38,435 nt of DNA, from assembly GCA_002420105.1 (NCBI GenBank), contig DIHJ01000018.1, positions 1 to 38,435 of the forward strand, given 5' to 3'. Shown here piece by piece: positions 25,367 to 34,462 of the stretch; the stretch's first letter is position 1; each line of letters starts with the position of its first letter. Under the pieces are notes generated by a model. That model ran no database searches. It worked only from the letters and a program-made list of their open reading frames with translations, and was not told the DNA's origin. The stretch comes from Nitrospira sp. UBA5699 (GTDB lineage: Bacteria; Nitrospirota; Nitrospiria; Nitrospirales; Nitrospiraceae). The position numbers and the translations under genes are program-made.

Positions 25367-25467
25367 CCCGTCGGTTCCCTTCTCTATAATGACCGCTTCT
25401 TTACTTACCGGAAGCGCCCGGATCAGTCAACCGCGGCGAAGAAGGCTCCGGTGCCCCGCTCCCTTTT

Positions 25468-26559
25468 CTAGTACCGGACCTTCAGCATCAGATAGAGCCC
25501 ATAGCTGAGGAACAGCACGTTCGTGAGCCAGCCGGCCACGATGGGAGGCAGCGCGCCGCCGCGCCCGAATGCGATGGCGATCGAGTGGGTGGCCCAATAG
25601 AAGAAGCCGATCATCAGGGCTTGCCCGATGCCGACGGCCATGCCGCTGCCTCTGGTCCCGCTCCGGCGCAAACTGAGGGCGATGCCGACCAGCACCATGA
25701 TGATCGCGACGAAAGGGAACGCGATGCGCCCGTAGTAGTCCGTCAACAGGCGGGTGATCTGCGCGCCGTTCTGATAGAGGCGCCCGGTGTATCCGCGGAT
25801 GTCGCGAAACGTCATGGATTCGGAATCGCCGGCCAGGCCGCCGGTGAAATCGGCCGGGATCAGCGTCAGAGGGACCGGTTTCTCGCCGAATTCCGTCAGC
25901 GTCACCGTGCCGTCGGGGTTGAACCGGCGCTGGAATCCGCGGTGCAGCGTCCAACTGCCGCCGTCGTAGCGGGCTTCTTCGGCCTCGATCATGTCGATCA
26001 TGCGAAAGGTGCGGTCGAAATGGTAGAGCTGCACCCCGGCCAGCGCATCCCCTCCGACGGCGACGGTGGCGACGTGCAGCAGGGTGTCGGCATCCACTCT
26101 GGCCCAGGGATTCGGCAATTTCAGGACCGCGGACGGCGGCTTTTTCTCGATGCGGATGACGCGAATCTCTTCGGCCTTGTTCGCGGCCAGTGGGATCACG
26201 GTCGAACTGAACAACAGGAGCACCAGCATGATGCCGACCGCAAAAGCCAGGAACGGCGATGTAATTCGGGGCAGGCTGATCCCGCAGCTGCGCATGGCGG
26301 TGATCTCGTGATTGCGGGAGAGAATGCCGAGCGTCAGCAGCGTCGCCATGAGAATGGCGAGCGGGGCGATCTGGAAGGAAATGCCGGGCATCTTGAGCAG
26401 GAAGTACACGAGCACATCGGGCCAGTAGACGTCATACCGCAGGAACCGGCGGACCTTCTCGAAGAAGTCGATGACGAGGTAGATCGTCATGAGGCCCGCG
26501 AAGCACATGAAGAAGATCTTGGCGTACTCGCGGAGGAGGTAGCGGAACAGAATGGGCAT
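25468..26559 (-). CDS. lptG: LptG-like LPS export permease (LptF/LptG family)
   Basis: A 363-residue inner-membrane permease subunit of the LPS transporter, which with LptF and the LptB ATPase extracts lipopolysaccharide from the inner membrane. Three N-terminal helices (about 10-35, 50-80, 98-120; note FEKVRRFL and LLTLGILSRNHEITAMRSCG) are followed by a periplasmic beta-rich domain (about 130-265) and three C-terminal helices (about 280-360, including AFPFVAIIMVLVGIALSLRR). NHEITAMRSCGISL is the coupling motif facing the ATPase. It starts 4 bp after the preceding paralogue, so the two are translated from one mRNA. LptG rather than LptF is inferred from gene order; the two are close paralogues. 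lptB is not in the window. Confidence 0.9.
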   Translation of the reverse strand: MPILFRYLLREYAKIFFMCFAGLMTIYLVIDFFEKVRRFLRYDVYWPDVLVYFLLKMPGISFQIAPLAILMATLLTLGILSRNHEITAMRSCGISLPRITSPFLAFAVGIMLVLLLFSSTVIPLAANKAEEIRVIRIEKKPPSAVLKLPNPWARVDADTLLHVATVAVGGDALAGVQLYHFDRTFRMIDMIEAEEARYDGGSWTLHRGFQRRFNPDGTVTLTEFGEKPVPLTLIPADFTGGLAGDSESMTFRDIRGYTGRLYQNGAQITRLLTDYYGRIAFPFVAIIMVLVGIALSLRRSGTRGSGMAVGIGQALMIGFFYWATHSIAIAFGRGGALPPIVAGWLTNVLFLSYGLYLMLKVRY

Positions 26560-26563
26560 CGCG

Positions 26564-27655
26564 CTATTGCCTGCTCATCTTGTAGAACCAGACGATCGTG
26601 ACCAGCGCAAATATGCCGTTCGGCATCCAGGCGCCGGCGAACGGATGGATGACGGACGTGGTGACCAGGAACTCGCAGGTGACGTTCAGCACATAGTACA
26701 CGACGACGACCGCCACCCCCACGGCGAATCCGCCGATCCGTCCCGAGCGTTTCGACACGATGCCCACGGGCACGCCGAGGATGCAGAAGACCAGGGAGGC
26801 GGTCGGAAAGGCCAGGTCCTTGTAGTACTCCATGAGCCGCCGGAGCGCGGGAGGGTCGCGCCACTGCGACTGATCCAGCTGGGCGATCAGCTGCTCGTAC
26901 GTGGGGCGTTCTTCCGTGGAGGTGTATCCGCTCTGATTGAGGGACAGCTTGAGATCGTAGCTGGAAAACGACGCGAGTTGATACTGATCGACCTGGTCGG
27001 GCCGGCTGTGAATCACCCCGTCCTGCAGCCGCAACGCGACCTGGTCGGAAGCGCTGTCGAGGAGCACCTGATACTGCGCCGCCACGATGATGCGGGGATC
27101 GTCCGCGTTCCGCTCGTCGGAGATGAAGATGCCGTTGGCGGCGGGATTGTCGCCGCGGTCCGCCACGTAAATCATCATTTTCGGGATCGGTTCGTTGAAG
27201 GAGCCCCGTTCCAGTGCAAGGACCAACTGGTCGCGAAGGAGGCTCAGCGCGACCTTCTTGAGGTTGGTCGAACTCCAGGGCTGGCCCCATTGGGCCATCC
27301 ACAGGGTGAGGCCGAACACGAGGAGGGCGAAGAGGAAGACCGGCCGCGCCAGCCGCAGGAGGCTGAGTCCCGCAGCCCGCATGGCGACGAGTTCCTTGTC
27401 GAGGGATAACCGGCCGAACGCGGTGATGGAGGCGATGATCGCGGCGATCGGCAGGGTCAGGACCAGGAACGAGGGCAGAAGATGTGCGAACACCTTGAGG
27501 ACCGCCAGGATCCCGACGCCTTTCGAGACGAGGAGCTCGACGAGTCGAAGCAGTTCCCGGGTGAGCATCACGAAGCAGAGGGCTCCCAGGCTGAGACTGA
27601 ACGGGGAGAGCAGTTCCGCAAAGATGTACCGGTCGAGCAGCGTGCGAAGGAACAT
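26564..27655 (-). CDS. lptF: LptF-like LPS export permease (LptF/LptG family)
   Basis: The companion 363-residue permease subunit of the LPS transporter, with the same three-plus-three helix plan around a periplasmic beta domain. It starts MFLRTLLDRYIFAELLSPFS, with VMLTRELLRLVELLVSKGVG next. The coupling segment is FGRLSLDKELVAMRAAGLSL, and the C-terminal helices contain FPTASLVFCILGVPVGIVSK. It is first in the minus-strand row, upstream of lptG. It faces the cold-shock gene divergently, with a 304-bp shared intergenic region. No clear minus-strand promoter was identified in that region. The LptF versus LptG call rests on order and on the N-terminal pattern. Confidence 0.9.
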   Translation of the reverse strand: MFLRTLLDRYIFAELLSPFSLSLGALCFVMLTRELLRLVELLVSKGVGILAVLKVFAHLLPSFLVLTLPIAAIIASITAFGRLSLDKELVAMRAAGLSLLRLARPVFLFALLVFGLTLWMAQWGQPWSSTNLKKVALSLLRDQLVLALERGSFNEPIPKMMIYVADRGDNPAANGIFISDERNADDPRIIVAAQYQVLLDSASDQVALRLQDGVIHSRPDQVDQYQLASFSSYDLKLSLNQSGYTSTEERPTYEQLIAQLDQSQWRDPPALRRLMEYYKDLAFPTASLVFCILGVPVGIVSKRSGRIGGFAVGVAVVVVYYVLNVTCEFLVTTSVIHPFAGAWMPNGIFALVTIVWFYKMSRQ

Positions 27656-27750
27656 GAGCGGCAGCCGTTTCCTGGTTCAGCGCGACACTATAGGGGACTG
27701 GTCCGGACTTGTCCAGAATACGGCTTTTTCACGGGGCGCCAAAGATTTTC

Positions 27751-27780
27751 TTGACAAGATTTCAAAGGCCGTGGTACATG
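27751..27780 (+). promoter_or_regulatory. Sigma-70-like promoter and long leader of the cold-shock gene
   Basis: TTGACA at 27751-27756, 18-bp spacer, TACATG at 27775-27780. A start near 27787 would give a leader of about 170 bases before the GTG at 27960. It contains a T-rich tract (27860-27877) and a hairpin, CCGGG (27903-27907) with CCCGG (27914-27918). Long structured leaders are typical of cspA-type mRNAs. The rest of the 304-bp gap holds nothing else I can name. Confidence 0.45.
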
Positions 27781-27959
27781 CTGCGCGATTCGTAACCAAG
27801 ATGGGTCTCGTGAGCACTTCTTTTTTCTGCAAAGAGCCCGCCCATCCGCTCCCGGTCCTCTTTTCTATTTTTTTCCTTCATCATTCATTCGGTGTGCACC
27901 AACCGGGTTCGGGCCCGGCTGCGTAACGACGCGCGGCCGTAGAGGAAAGGAGGGGTTCT

Positions 27960-28178
27960 GTGAAGACCAAAGGTACGGTGAAGTGGTTCAATGACCGGAA
28001 GGGGTTTGGATTCATCCGATTGGACAGCGGGGAGGACGTCTTCGTGCATTACTCCGCGCTGCAGGGCGAGGGGTTCAAATCCTTGAAGGAGGGAGAAAAC
28101 GTCGAATTTGATATCGTCCAGGGTGCCAAGGGACCGCAGGCAGCCAACGTGATGAAGATGTCGGTTACCGCGTCGTAA
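27960..28178 (+). CDS. Cold-shock domain protein (CspA family)
   Basis: A 72-residue single cold-shock domain that binds single-stranded RNA or DNA and melts mRNA structure. Both nucleic-acid motifs are intact: RNP1 (KGFGFIRL) and RNP2 (VFVHYSAL), after the family start KGTVKWFND. Start GTG 27960 is set by GAAAGGAGGGG at 27944-27954, about 5 bp upstream. It is a monocistronic unit: own promoter, a long leader, and a strong terminator 30 bp after the stop. Whether it is induced by cold or is a constitutive paralogue cannot be told from sequence. Confidence 0.96.
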   Translation: MKTKGTVKWFNDRKGFGFIRLDSGEDVFVHYSALQGEGFKSLKEGENVEFDIVQGAKGPQAANVMKMSVTAS

Positions 28179-28209
28179 TCTGTTCGACACTCCTGATCCG
28201 TACGGAACG

Positions 28210-28246
28210 AAGGCCTGCCGCATCAGCGGCAGGCCTTTGTGTTTTT
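28210..28246 (+). terminator. Rho-independent terminator after the cold-shock gene
   Basis: AAGGCCTGCCG at 28210-28220 pairs perfectly with CGGCAGGCCTT at 28227-28237 around a 6-base loop, followed by TGTGTTTTT. Long GC-rich stem plus T-run, 32 bp after the stop codon: a classic intrinsic terminator, and the clearest one in the window. Confidence 0.92.
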
Positions 28247-28280
28247 ACGGATCGACGCGCCACAGTGTTTGGCCATTTCG

Positions 28281-28309
28281 TTGACAAAACCCATGGGCAC
28301 TGTTAGCGT
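28281..28309 (+). promoter_or_regulatory. Candidate sigma-70 promoter for the TPR gene
   Basis: TTGACA at 28281-28286 with TAGCGT at 28304-28309, spacer 17 bp. The -35 is perfect, the -10 weak (3 of 6). It lies between the cold-shock terminator and the TPR gene start 24 bp further on, where a promoter is needed. A transcript from here would have only a very short leader. Confidence 0.4.
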
Positions 28310-28332
28310 TTGCTGAAGATCGGAGGTCTGCC

Positions 28333-30528
28333 TTGGGCATCGACCGCAGTAAGGTTCTGCACAGTGCGCAACTCTTTGCCTCCAAAGGGCAATTCGACGC
28401 CGCCATCAACGAGTGGAAGAAGCTTTCGGCGGAATCTCCGGGCGACGGGAGCATCCACAATTCCATCGGTGAACTCCATCTGAAGCGCAACGCGACGATG
28501 GACGCCGTGGCCGCCTTCATCCAGGCCGCAAATGCCTTCCGGGCCGAAGGCGCCACCCTCAAAGCGATCGCCACCTATAAGAAGATCCTCAAGCTCGACC
28601 CCTCCCGCTACGACATGTACCGCTATCTGGGGGACTTGAATGCCGAGCGGGGGCTGCTGAGCAGCGCCGTCCAGGATTATCTGACGCTCGGGAAGTACTA
28701 CCTTAAGGAACGCAAGACCAAAGAAGCGCTGGATATTTATCGGAAGATCGTCAGCCAGGATCCCTCGAACCTGGACGCTCAGCAGCGGGTGGCGGAACTC
28801 TGCCTGCAAGAGAATATGCAGGATGAGGCCACCAAGGTCTATCTCCAGCTCGGACGCGAGCGGTCGGCGCAACAGCGCTATGCCGAAGCCAAGGAAGCCT
28901 ACCAGGCGGTCCTGCGCATCGATCCCTCCAACAGCGAAGCCCAACAGTTCATCGAGCATTTCGAAAAGACGGGCGGGGCTCCGGCGCGCACGGTCAAGAC
29001 GGGAGCCGGTCTCGCCGCTGGCGGCGGGGAACCGGCCGACCTCCTGGCCGAGGCCAGCCGGCGCATCGAAGAAAAGCAGTTCGCCGGAGCCGAGGCGATT
29101 CTCAATCAGATGCTCACCAAGGAACCGGGGAATCCCCAGGTCTGTCAGCTGCTGGCCCGCCTGCATCTGCGGCAGGGGCAGCTTCAGGTGGCGCTGGGCG
29201 AGTATCGCTTCCTCGCCGGCGCGGCCTTACGGGCCCAGGACTATGCCCAGGCCGAAACGCTCGTTTCCGAATTTCTCACCGTCGAGCCCAATTCCGTGCC
29301 GCTGCTGGAACTGCAAGGCGAGCTGTACGAAGAAAAGGGGGAGATCGAAACGGCCGTCCGGTATTACGGGAAAGCCATCGAAGTGCTGCTGGAACATCCG
29401 GAGCCGGGCATGCCGACGCTGCACGAGGAAATTTTCGAAAAGGTCCAGTCGCTGGCCCCCGACAGTCCGACCGTGAAAAAGCTGGCGGGGCTCATACGAG
29501 GGGAGGCGCCGGTCGAGCCACCGGCTGCCGCGGCGCCGGCTCCGTCCAAGGAGGAGTTCTCCGTCGAGGGGGCCGCGCCGGACGATGCCTGGAGCATGAC
29601 TTCCGCCATCAAGCCGACGCAGGATCGGCACTTTGCGCCGCAAAGCGAGGCCGCCGGAACGCCGCCGCCGGCTCTGGACGCGCCTTCCGCTCCTTCAATC
29701 AAGAACGCCGCGCCGGAGAAGGAACGCGTAGTGCCGGCGAAGCAGCCTGCGGCGGCCGAACCGGTGCCCGCGCTGTCGATCACGGGGCAGTTCCGGGCCT
29801 ACATGAAATCGGGGCAGCTGGCGGAAGCGGAGCAGTGGCTGGGCGCGATCGTGAAGGCGAAGCCGGATGCGGCCGAAGCGCGCGAGTTTCTCGGTCAGGT
29901 GCTCGAGGCGAAAGGCGATGGTGCCGGTGCGGCCCTGCAGTATGCGCGGGCGCTCGAACTGCTGGCCGCCGATCCCGGCAAGGCCGGCGCGGAACAGCTC
30001 CAGGGGCTCTACGCCAAAGTGAAGGAACTGGCTCCCGCCAGTCCGATCGTCGCGAAGCTTGCGGCGACGTGCGGACAACCGGCGCCGGCCGCCGGCGCGC
30101 CGTCGGTTCCCGCCCAGCCGGCCGACGGGCTCGATCCGGACACGCATTACACGCTCGGCGTGGCGTACAAGAACATGGGGCTTCTGGACGAGGCCATGCA
30201 GGAGTTCGCCTCGGCGATGAAAGGCCCGGAGGTGTTCCTGGATTCCTGTCTGATGATGGCCGTCTGTCTGAAGGAGCAGGGACAGTTCGACGCCGCCTGT
30301 TCGCAGCTCGAGCGGCTCCTCAGCGACCAGCGCTGCCAGGGCGCCAAGGCCCAGGCCATTCGCTACGAACTGGGCCTGCTCTACGAGAAACAGGAGCAGT
30401 GGCAGCTGGCCACGACGATGTTCGAAGCGATTCCCACCTTCCACGACGTGCCGCAACGGCTGGCGTCGATCCGCGCGCTGCCGAAGGCGGCGCCTGCGGA
30501 AGCGAAGGCCTTCCGCTACGCCAACTGA
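28333..30528 (+). CDS. Large tetratricopeptide-repeat protein
   Basis: A 731-residue protein built of TPR helix pairs, a scaffold for protein-protein contacts. N-terminal repeats fill about residues 5-215 (for example AIATYKKILKLDPSRYDMYR, AKEAYQAVLRIDPSNSEAQQ), a second block 230-385, then an Ala/Pro-rich linker (about 395-475) and a C-terminal block (480-731, with LDPDTHYTLGVAYKNMGLLD). There is no signal peptide or membrane helix, so it is likely cytoplasmic. The start is TTG 28333, chosen for GGAGG at 28322-28326, 6 bp upstream. C-terminal regions of this style occur in Nitrospira-like and deltaproteobacterial TPR proteins of pilus or gliding context, but no specific function can be given. 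Its last 13 bp overlap the convergent dehydrogenase gene. Confidence 0.88.
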   Translation: MGIDRSKVLHSAQLFASKGQFDAAINEWKKLSAESPGDGSIHNSIGELHLKRNATMDAVAAFIQAANAFRAEGATLKAIATYKKILKLDPSRYDMYRYLGDLNAERGLLSSAVQDYLTLGKYYLKERKTKEALDIYRKIVSQDPSNLDAQQRVAELCLQENMQDEATKVYLQLGRERSAQQRYAEAKEAYQAVLRIDPSNSEAQQFIEHFEKTGGAPARTVKTGAGLAAGGGEPADLLAEASRRIEEKQFAGAEAILNQMLTKEPGNPQVCQLLARLHLRQGQLQVALGEYRFLAGAALRAQDYAQAETLVSEFLTVEPNSVPLLELQGELYEEKGEIETAVRYYGKAIEVLLEHPEPGMPTLHEEIFEKVQSLAPDSPTVKKLAGLIRGEAPVEPPAAAAPAPSKEEFSVEGAAPDDAWSMTSAIKPTQDRHFAPQSEAAGTPPPALDAPSAPSIKNAAPEKERVVPAKQPAAAEPVPALSITGQFRAYMKSGQLAEAEQWLGAIVKAKPDAAEAREFLGQVLEAKGDGAGAALQYARALELLAADPGKAGAEQLQGLYAKVKELAPASPIVAKLAATCGQPAPAAGAPSVPAQPADGLDPDTHYTLGVAYKNMGLLDEAMQEFASAMKGPEVFLDSCLMMAVCLKEQGQFDAACSQLERLLSDQRCQGAKAQAIRYELGLLYEKQEQWQLATTMFEAIPTFHDVPQRLASIRALPKAAPAEAKAFRYAN

Positions 30529-31499
30529 CCGGGCGTTCCGACGCGATTCGGCGCGGGGCGTCCCGCCAGCACCGCCTCGATGTTCTTCAGGCAGATCGAG
30601 CCCATCCGCACCCTCGTCTCCAGCGTCGCCGAACCGAGGTGGGGGAGCAGGACGACCTGCGGGAAGGTCGTCAGGTCCCGGTGCAGCACCGGCTCCTCCT
30701 CGAAAACGTCCAGCCCGGCTCCCGCGATCGTGCCGTTCCGCAGGGCTGCGACCAGCGCCGCTTCATCCACGATCGGGCCCCTGGCGGTATTGATCAGGAT
30801 CGCGCCGCGCGACATCTGCGCCAGCTCCTTCGCGTCGATCAGGTGGCGGGTGTCCGCCGTCAGCGGCACGTGCAGGGTCACGAAATCCGATCGGCCGAGC
30901 AGGGCCGGAAGGGCGCTCATCTCCCAGTGCGCGGCATCGGGCGAGGCCGGCACGGGGCGCCTCGCGTGGTACAGCACGTTCATCCGAAACCCCGCCGCGC
31001 GGCGGGCAACGGCCTGTCCGATCCGGCCCATGCCGACGATGCCCAACGTCTTGCCCGACACCGCCGTCCCCAGCAGTTGCGTCGGGGCCCAGCCGGTCCA
31101 TCGGCCGCTGCGGACCAGCCGGTCGCCTTCAATCACCCGTCGCGCCGTGGCCAGCAGGAGCGTCCAGGTCAGATCGGCGGTCGCGTCCGTCAACACGTCG
31201 GGCGTGTTTGTGACGACCAGACCGCGGCGGTTTGCGGCGTCGAGATCGATGTTGTTGTAGCCCACGGCATAGTTGGCCAGAATTTTCAGCCCGCGAGCCG
31301 ATTCGATCGTCTCGGCATCGATCCTGTCCGTGAGGGTCACGATCGCAGCGACGGCTTGCGACAGCCCTTCCCGCAGCGCGGAGGGAACGGGAGCCGCGTC
31401 GGCCGGTTCCTGCACCAGCGTGAACCGCTCGCGGATCGTCGCCATGACCGGATCGGGCAGCAGCCGCGACACGTAGAGTGGAGGTTTGCCGTCGCTCAT
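30516..31499 (-). CDS. D-2-hydroxyacid dehydrogenase (glyoxylate/hydroxypyruvate reductase type)
   Basis: A 327-residue NAD(P)-dependent dehydrogenase of the D-isomer family, which includes D-glycerate dehydrogenase and glyoxylate reductase. The substrate-loop segment LANYAVGYNNIDLDAANRRG and the VTNTPDVLTDATADLTWTLL segment are characteristic of the GRHPR/GyaR branch. The Rossmann motif is GIVGMGRIGQAVARR (about 153-167). The catalytic Arg240 (NTARGPIVDE), Glu269 (DVFEEEP) and His287 (LLPHLGSAT) are all present. It lies divergent to the FAD/Fe-S oxidase, 128 bp apart. Both act on 2-hydroxyacids, so the pair may handle glycolate, glyoxylate or glycerate (inference). Exact substrate and cofactor preference cannot be read from sequence. 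Confidence 0.92.
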   Translation of the reverse strand: MSDGKPPLYVSRLLPDPVMATIRERFTLVQEPADAAPVPSALREGLSQAVAAIVTLTDRIDAETIESARGLKILANYAVGYNNIDLDAANRRGLVVTNTPDVLTDATADLTWTLLLATARRVIEGDRLVRSGRWTGWAPTQLLGTAVSGKTLGIVGMGRIGQAVARRAAGFRMNVLYHARRPVPASPDAAHWEMSALPALLGRSDFVTLHVPLTADTRHLIDAKELAQMSRGAILINTARGPIVDEAALVAALRNGTIAGAGLDVFEEEPVLHRDLTTFPQVVLLPHLGSATLETRVRMGSICLKNIEAVLAGRPAPNRVGTPGQLA

Positions 31500-31522
31500 G
31501 GGGGACGTATCTTAGCGAGTCG

Positions 31523-31542
31523 CGTTGTCAGGCTCAACAACG
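31523..31542. promoter_or_regulatory. Inverted repeat in divergent promoter region
   Basis: CGTTGT at 31523-31528 and its exact reverse complement ACAACG at 31537-31542 are separated by 8 bp, in the 128-bp gap between the divergent dehydrogenase and oxidase genes. It could be an operator for a dimeric regulator serving both genes. A short palindrome may be chance; I saw no matching copy elsewhere in the window. Confidence 0.3.
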
Positions 31543-31627
31543 TCCCTCGTGCCGGCTCTCAACCGTCGCCGCAACCTTCTCCGAACGCTGGCGGACGTTT
31601 GCAGCGGCCTGCTAGAATGCCGCCGTC

Positions 31628-34462
31628 ATGTCGCTCATCATGCCGGACAGCTCCCGCGCCCTCGCCTCCGATCTGCGCCATTTGATAGGGACCGACCTCG
31701 TCAAGGACGACGGGCCGACCAAAACGGCCTACGCCGTGGACGCGAGCATCTACCGGATGACCCCGCAAGCCGTCGTGCTGGCGGAGTCGGAAGAGCAGAT
31801 CCGGGCGGTCGTCACCTACGCCCGCTCGCGCGGCATTTCGCTGACGGCCCGCGCCGCCGGGACGAACCTGACCGGTTCCGCCGTCGGATCCGGCATCATC
31901 CTCGACTGCTCCCGCCTGCGCCGCATTCTGGAACTCAATCGCGACGAGAAATGGGCGCGCGTCCAGCCCGGTATCGTGCTGGCGGAACTCAATAAGCAGC
32001 TGGCGCGCGAGGGGCTGCTCTTCGGGCCCGATCCTTCGAGCGGGGACATGTGCAAACTCGGCGGGATGCTGGCGAACAATTCGGCCGGTCCCCATACGCT
32101 GCGGTACGGCGCGGTGAAAGATAATGTGGAGGCGTTGCGCGTCTGCCTTCCGTCCGGCGAGTGGCTGGACGCGCGCAGTTTCGCCGTCGACGATGCCCGT
32201 CTGTCGGCGCTCCTGGCCTCGCACGCGGCCGTTCGGGACCTCTGGTCGCTGGTCCGGGACCATGCGGCGCTGCTCGCGGAGAAACGACCGGCCGTCAGCA
32301 AGAACAGCAGCGGCTACAACCTGTTCGGCCTGGCCGACGGCCTGGCGCAGGGCCGGTTCGATCTGCCGAAGCTCTTCGTCGGCAGCGAAGGCACGCTCGG
32401 CCTGTTCAGCGAAGCCACGATCCGGCTGGTCGACAAGCCCGAGGCGACGCTGACCGCCTTGATTCACTTCAAGCGGCTGGAGGACGTGGGCGACGCGGTG
32501 CCGCGGCTGCTGGAACTGGCGCCGAGCGCGCTGGAAGTCATGGACGCCAACACGCTCGACCTCATCGGCCGGTCGCGGCACGGGATACCCGCCGATGCGG
32601 CCGCCACCCTATTGGCCGAACTCGACGCGGACGGCCTCGGACCCGATCTGAACGAACGGGCCGAACGGATGGCCGGCATCTGCCGGCGCTATCCGCTGTC
32701 CTCGGAGATCGTGATCGCCTACGACCAGGAGCGGCGCGATCAACTCTGGAAAGCGCGCAAGGCCCTCTATCCGACGCTCTATCGCTTCGATCCCCGGAAG
32801 AAGCCGATCAACTTCGTCGACGACGTGGTGGTTCGCGCCGAACGGATCAGCGAGCTCATCCGCTATCTGGAGGAGTTCTTCGGCGGCCAGCGGGTGCCGG
32901 TGGCTATCTTCGGGCATATCGGGAACGGCAACGCCCATATCGTGCCGCTGTTGGACGTGAACGACGAAGGGGACTTTCGGAAGATGGTGCAGGGCTATCA
33001 CGAGATTCACCGGACCGTCCTGGACCGCTTCGGCGGATCGATCTGCGGCGAGCACGGCGACGGACGGGTGCGGGCGGAATACGTCAAGGCGATGTTCGGG
33101 CCGGAGCTGTACGACCTGTTCGTGCGGGTCAAACGGAGTTTCGATCCGTCGGGATTCCTGAACCCCGGCATCAAGATCAGCGAACAGCCCTTTACCGACC
33201 ACATCGACTACAACCGGCTGTCCAAATCCTGCGCCACCTGCGCCAAATGCAACGCGGTCTGCCCGGTCTACGACGTCTTCCGGTCCGAAGATATGAGCTC
33301 GCGCGGCTGGTTCGAGATCGTCACCGACAGACACTACAGCTATCTCGATTCGAAACGGGTCGTCGAAGCCTGCCTCAACTGCAAATCCTGCCGTACCGCC
33401 TGTCCGGCCGGCGTGGACGTGTCGCAGCTGATACTGGACCGGCGCGCAGAGAACCCCAACCGGCTGGCCGGTTTCATCTTCCGATTCCATGCCCAATCAG
33501 AGCGATTCGCGTCATTCTTAAAGCTATTGGCGAGGTTGCAGCCGCTCTGGGATCGGCCGTTCTTCCGCACGTGGCTGGATAGGGCGACCAGGCCCCTGCT
33601 GCGCCGCCTGGCGGAGACGGCAAGACTATCCCCCCGGCTGGCCATGCCGAAGCTGGCGGTCAGACAGCTGCGCGACCGCTACCCGGATTTGATTCCGAAA
33701 CCGGGGCAGACGGGGCGCAATCCCGTGGCCTATTTTCACGGCTGCGCCGCCAACTATTTCGACGACGGGGTGGGGGATGCGGTGATCGCCGTCCTGCGAA
33801 AACACGGGGTCGAACCGGATCTTCCCCCGCAACGCTGCTCCGGTACGCCGATCGAAACCTACGGCCATCGCGAACTGGCGAAGGAGGGGGCGCGGGTGAA
33901 TCTGCGGTCGCTGGCCGGGTACGACACCGTCGTGACCGGTTGCGCCTCCTGCACGCTGGCGCTGAAGGACTATCCGGCCCTGTTTGCCGGCCAACCGGAA
34001 CAGCCGGCGGCGGAAGCCCTGGCCAAACGGGTGAAACACATCTCGGAGTTCGTGGCGCAGTCGCCGGTACAACCGAAGATGGCCGCCGCCGGTCCCTCCG
34101 GCCGCAAAGTCGCCTACCATTCGTCCTGTCATCTCCGGGCCGCCGGCGTGACGAAGGAGCCGCGCGCGCTGTTGAAGAACCTGCCCGGCGTCGAGTACGT
34201 CGAAATGCCCGATGCCGACCGCTGCGCCGGTGGAGCCGGCACCTATCTGGTGAAGGATTTCGAGACGTCGCAGCGGATCGTGGAGCGCAAGCGGCAGGCC
34301 GTGGAACAGAGCGGCGCGGACGTGGTGGCCACGAGTTGTCCGGCCTGCATGATTCAGCTGCGCACCGGCCTGCCCGAAACCGTGACGGTGAAGCATGTCG
34401 CACAATTGCTGCAGGACGGCTATGATGCGGCGGAGCGGGAGCCCGGAGAGGGACGCGGATGA
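31628..34462 (+). CDS. FAD-linked 2-hydroxyacid dehydrogenase fused to Fe-S and CCG domains (GlcD-GlcF type)
   Basis: A 944-residue fusion. Residues about 1-530 are a PCMH-type FAD-binding oxidase: VVLAESEEQIRAVV, ARAAGTNLTGSAVG, MLANNSAGPHTLRYG and the C-terminal ICGEHGDGRVRAEY. Then come two [4Fe-4S] motifs, SCATCAKCNAVCP (about 533) and ACLNCKSCRTACP (about 580). The last third has the cysteine-rich CCG repeats (HGCAANYFDDG, CSGTP, CASCTL, then SSCHLRAAG, CAGGAG, CPACM). It should oxidise a 2-hydroxyacid (D-lactate, glycolate or 2-hydroxyglutarate are the family options) and pass electrons through FAD and Fe-S centres. No signal peptide is seen, so it faces the cytoplasm. ATG 31640 is an alternative start. 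The stop overlaps the cytochrome gene (ATGA), which may receive the electrons. Confidence 0.93.
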   Translation: MSLIMPDSSRALASDLRHLIGTDLVKDDGPTKTAYAVDASIYRMTPQAVVLAESEEQIRAVVTYARSRGISLTARAAGTNLTGSAVGSGIILDCSRLRRILELNRDEKWARVQPGIVLAELNKQLAREGLLFGPDPSSGDMCKLGGMLANNSAGPHTLRYGAVKDNVEALRVCLPSGEWLDARSFAVDDARLSALLASHAAVRDLWSLVRDHAALLAEKRPAVSKNSSGYNLFGLADGLAQGRFDLPKLFVGSEGTLGLFSEATIRLVDKPEATLTALIHFKRLEDVGDAVPRLLELAPSALEVMDANTLDLIGRSRHGIPADAAATLLAELDADGLGPDLNERAERMAGICRRYPLSSEIVIAYDQERRDQLWKARKALYPTLYRFDPRKKPINFVDDVVVRAERISELIRYLEEFFGGQRVPVAIFGHIGNGNAHIVPLLDVNDEGDFRKMVQGYHEIHRTVLDRFGGSICGEHGDGRVRAEYVKAMFGPELYDLFVRVKRSFDPSGFLNPGIKISEQPFTDHIDYNRLSKSCATCAKCNAVCPVYDVFRSEDMSSRGWFEIVTDRHYSYLDSKRVVEACLNCKSCRTACPAGVDVSQLILDRRAENPNRLAGFIFRFHAQSERFASFLKLLARLQPLWDRPFFRTWLDRATRPLLRRLAETARLSPRLAMPKLAVRQLRDRYPDLIPKPGQTGRNPVAYFHGCAANYFDDGVGDAVIAVLRKHGVEPDLPPQRCSGTPIETYGHRELAKEGARVNLRSLAGYDTVVTGCASCTLALKDYPALFAGQPEQPAAEALAKRVKHISEFVAQSPVQPKMAAAGPSGRKVAYHSSCHLRAAGVTKEPRALLKNLPGVEYVEMPDADRCAGGAGTYLVKDFETSQRIVERKRQAVEQSGADVVATSCPACMIQLRTGLPETVTVKHVAQLLQDGYDAAEREPGEGRG

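Noticed and set aside
24089..25471. Long open frame on the plus strand opposite fabF
   Set aside because: It is antisense to a gene with a full catalytic triad; composition is Arg/Gly/Asp-rich with no family motif, a typical GC-rich shadow.
32161..33582. 473-residue frame inside the FAD oxidase gene
   Set aside because: It is a same-strand shadow with extreme Arg/Gly content; the oxidase frame holds all FAD, Fe-S and CCG motifs.
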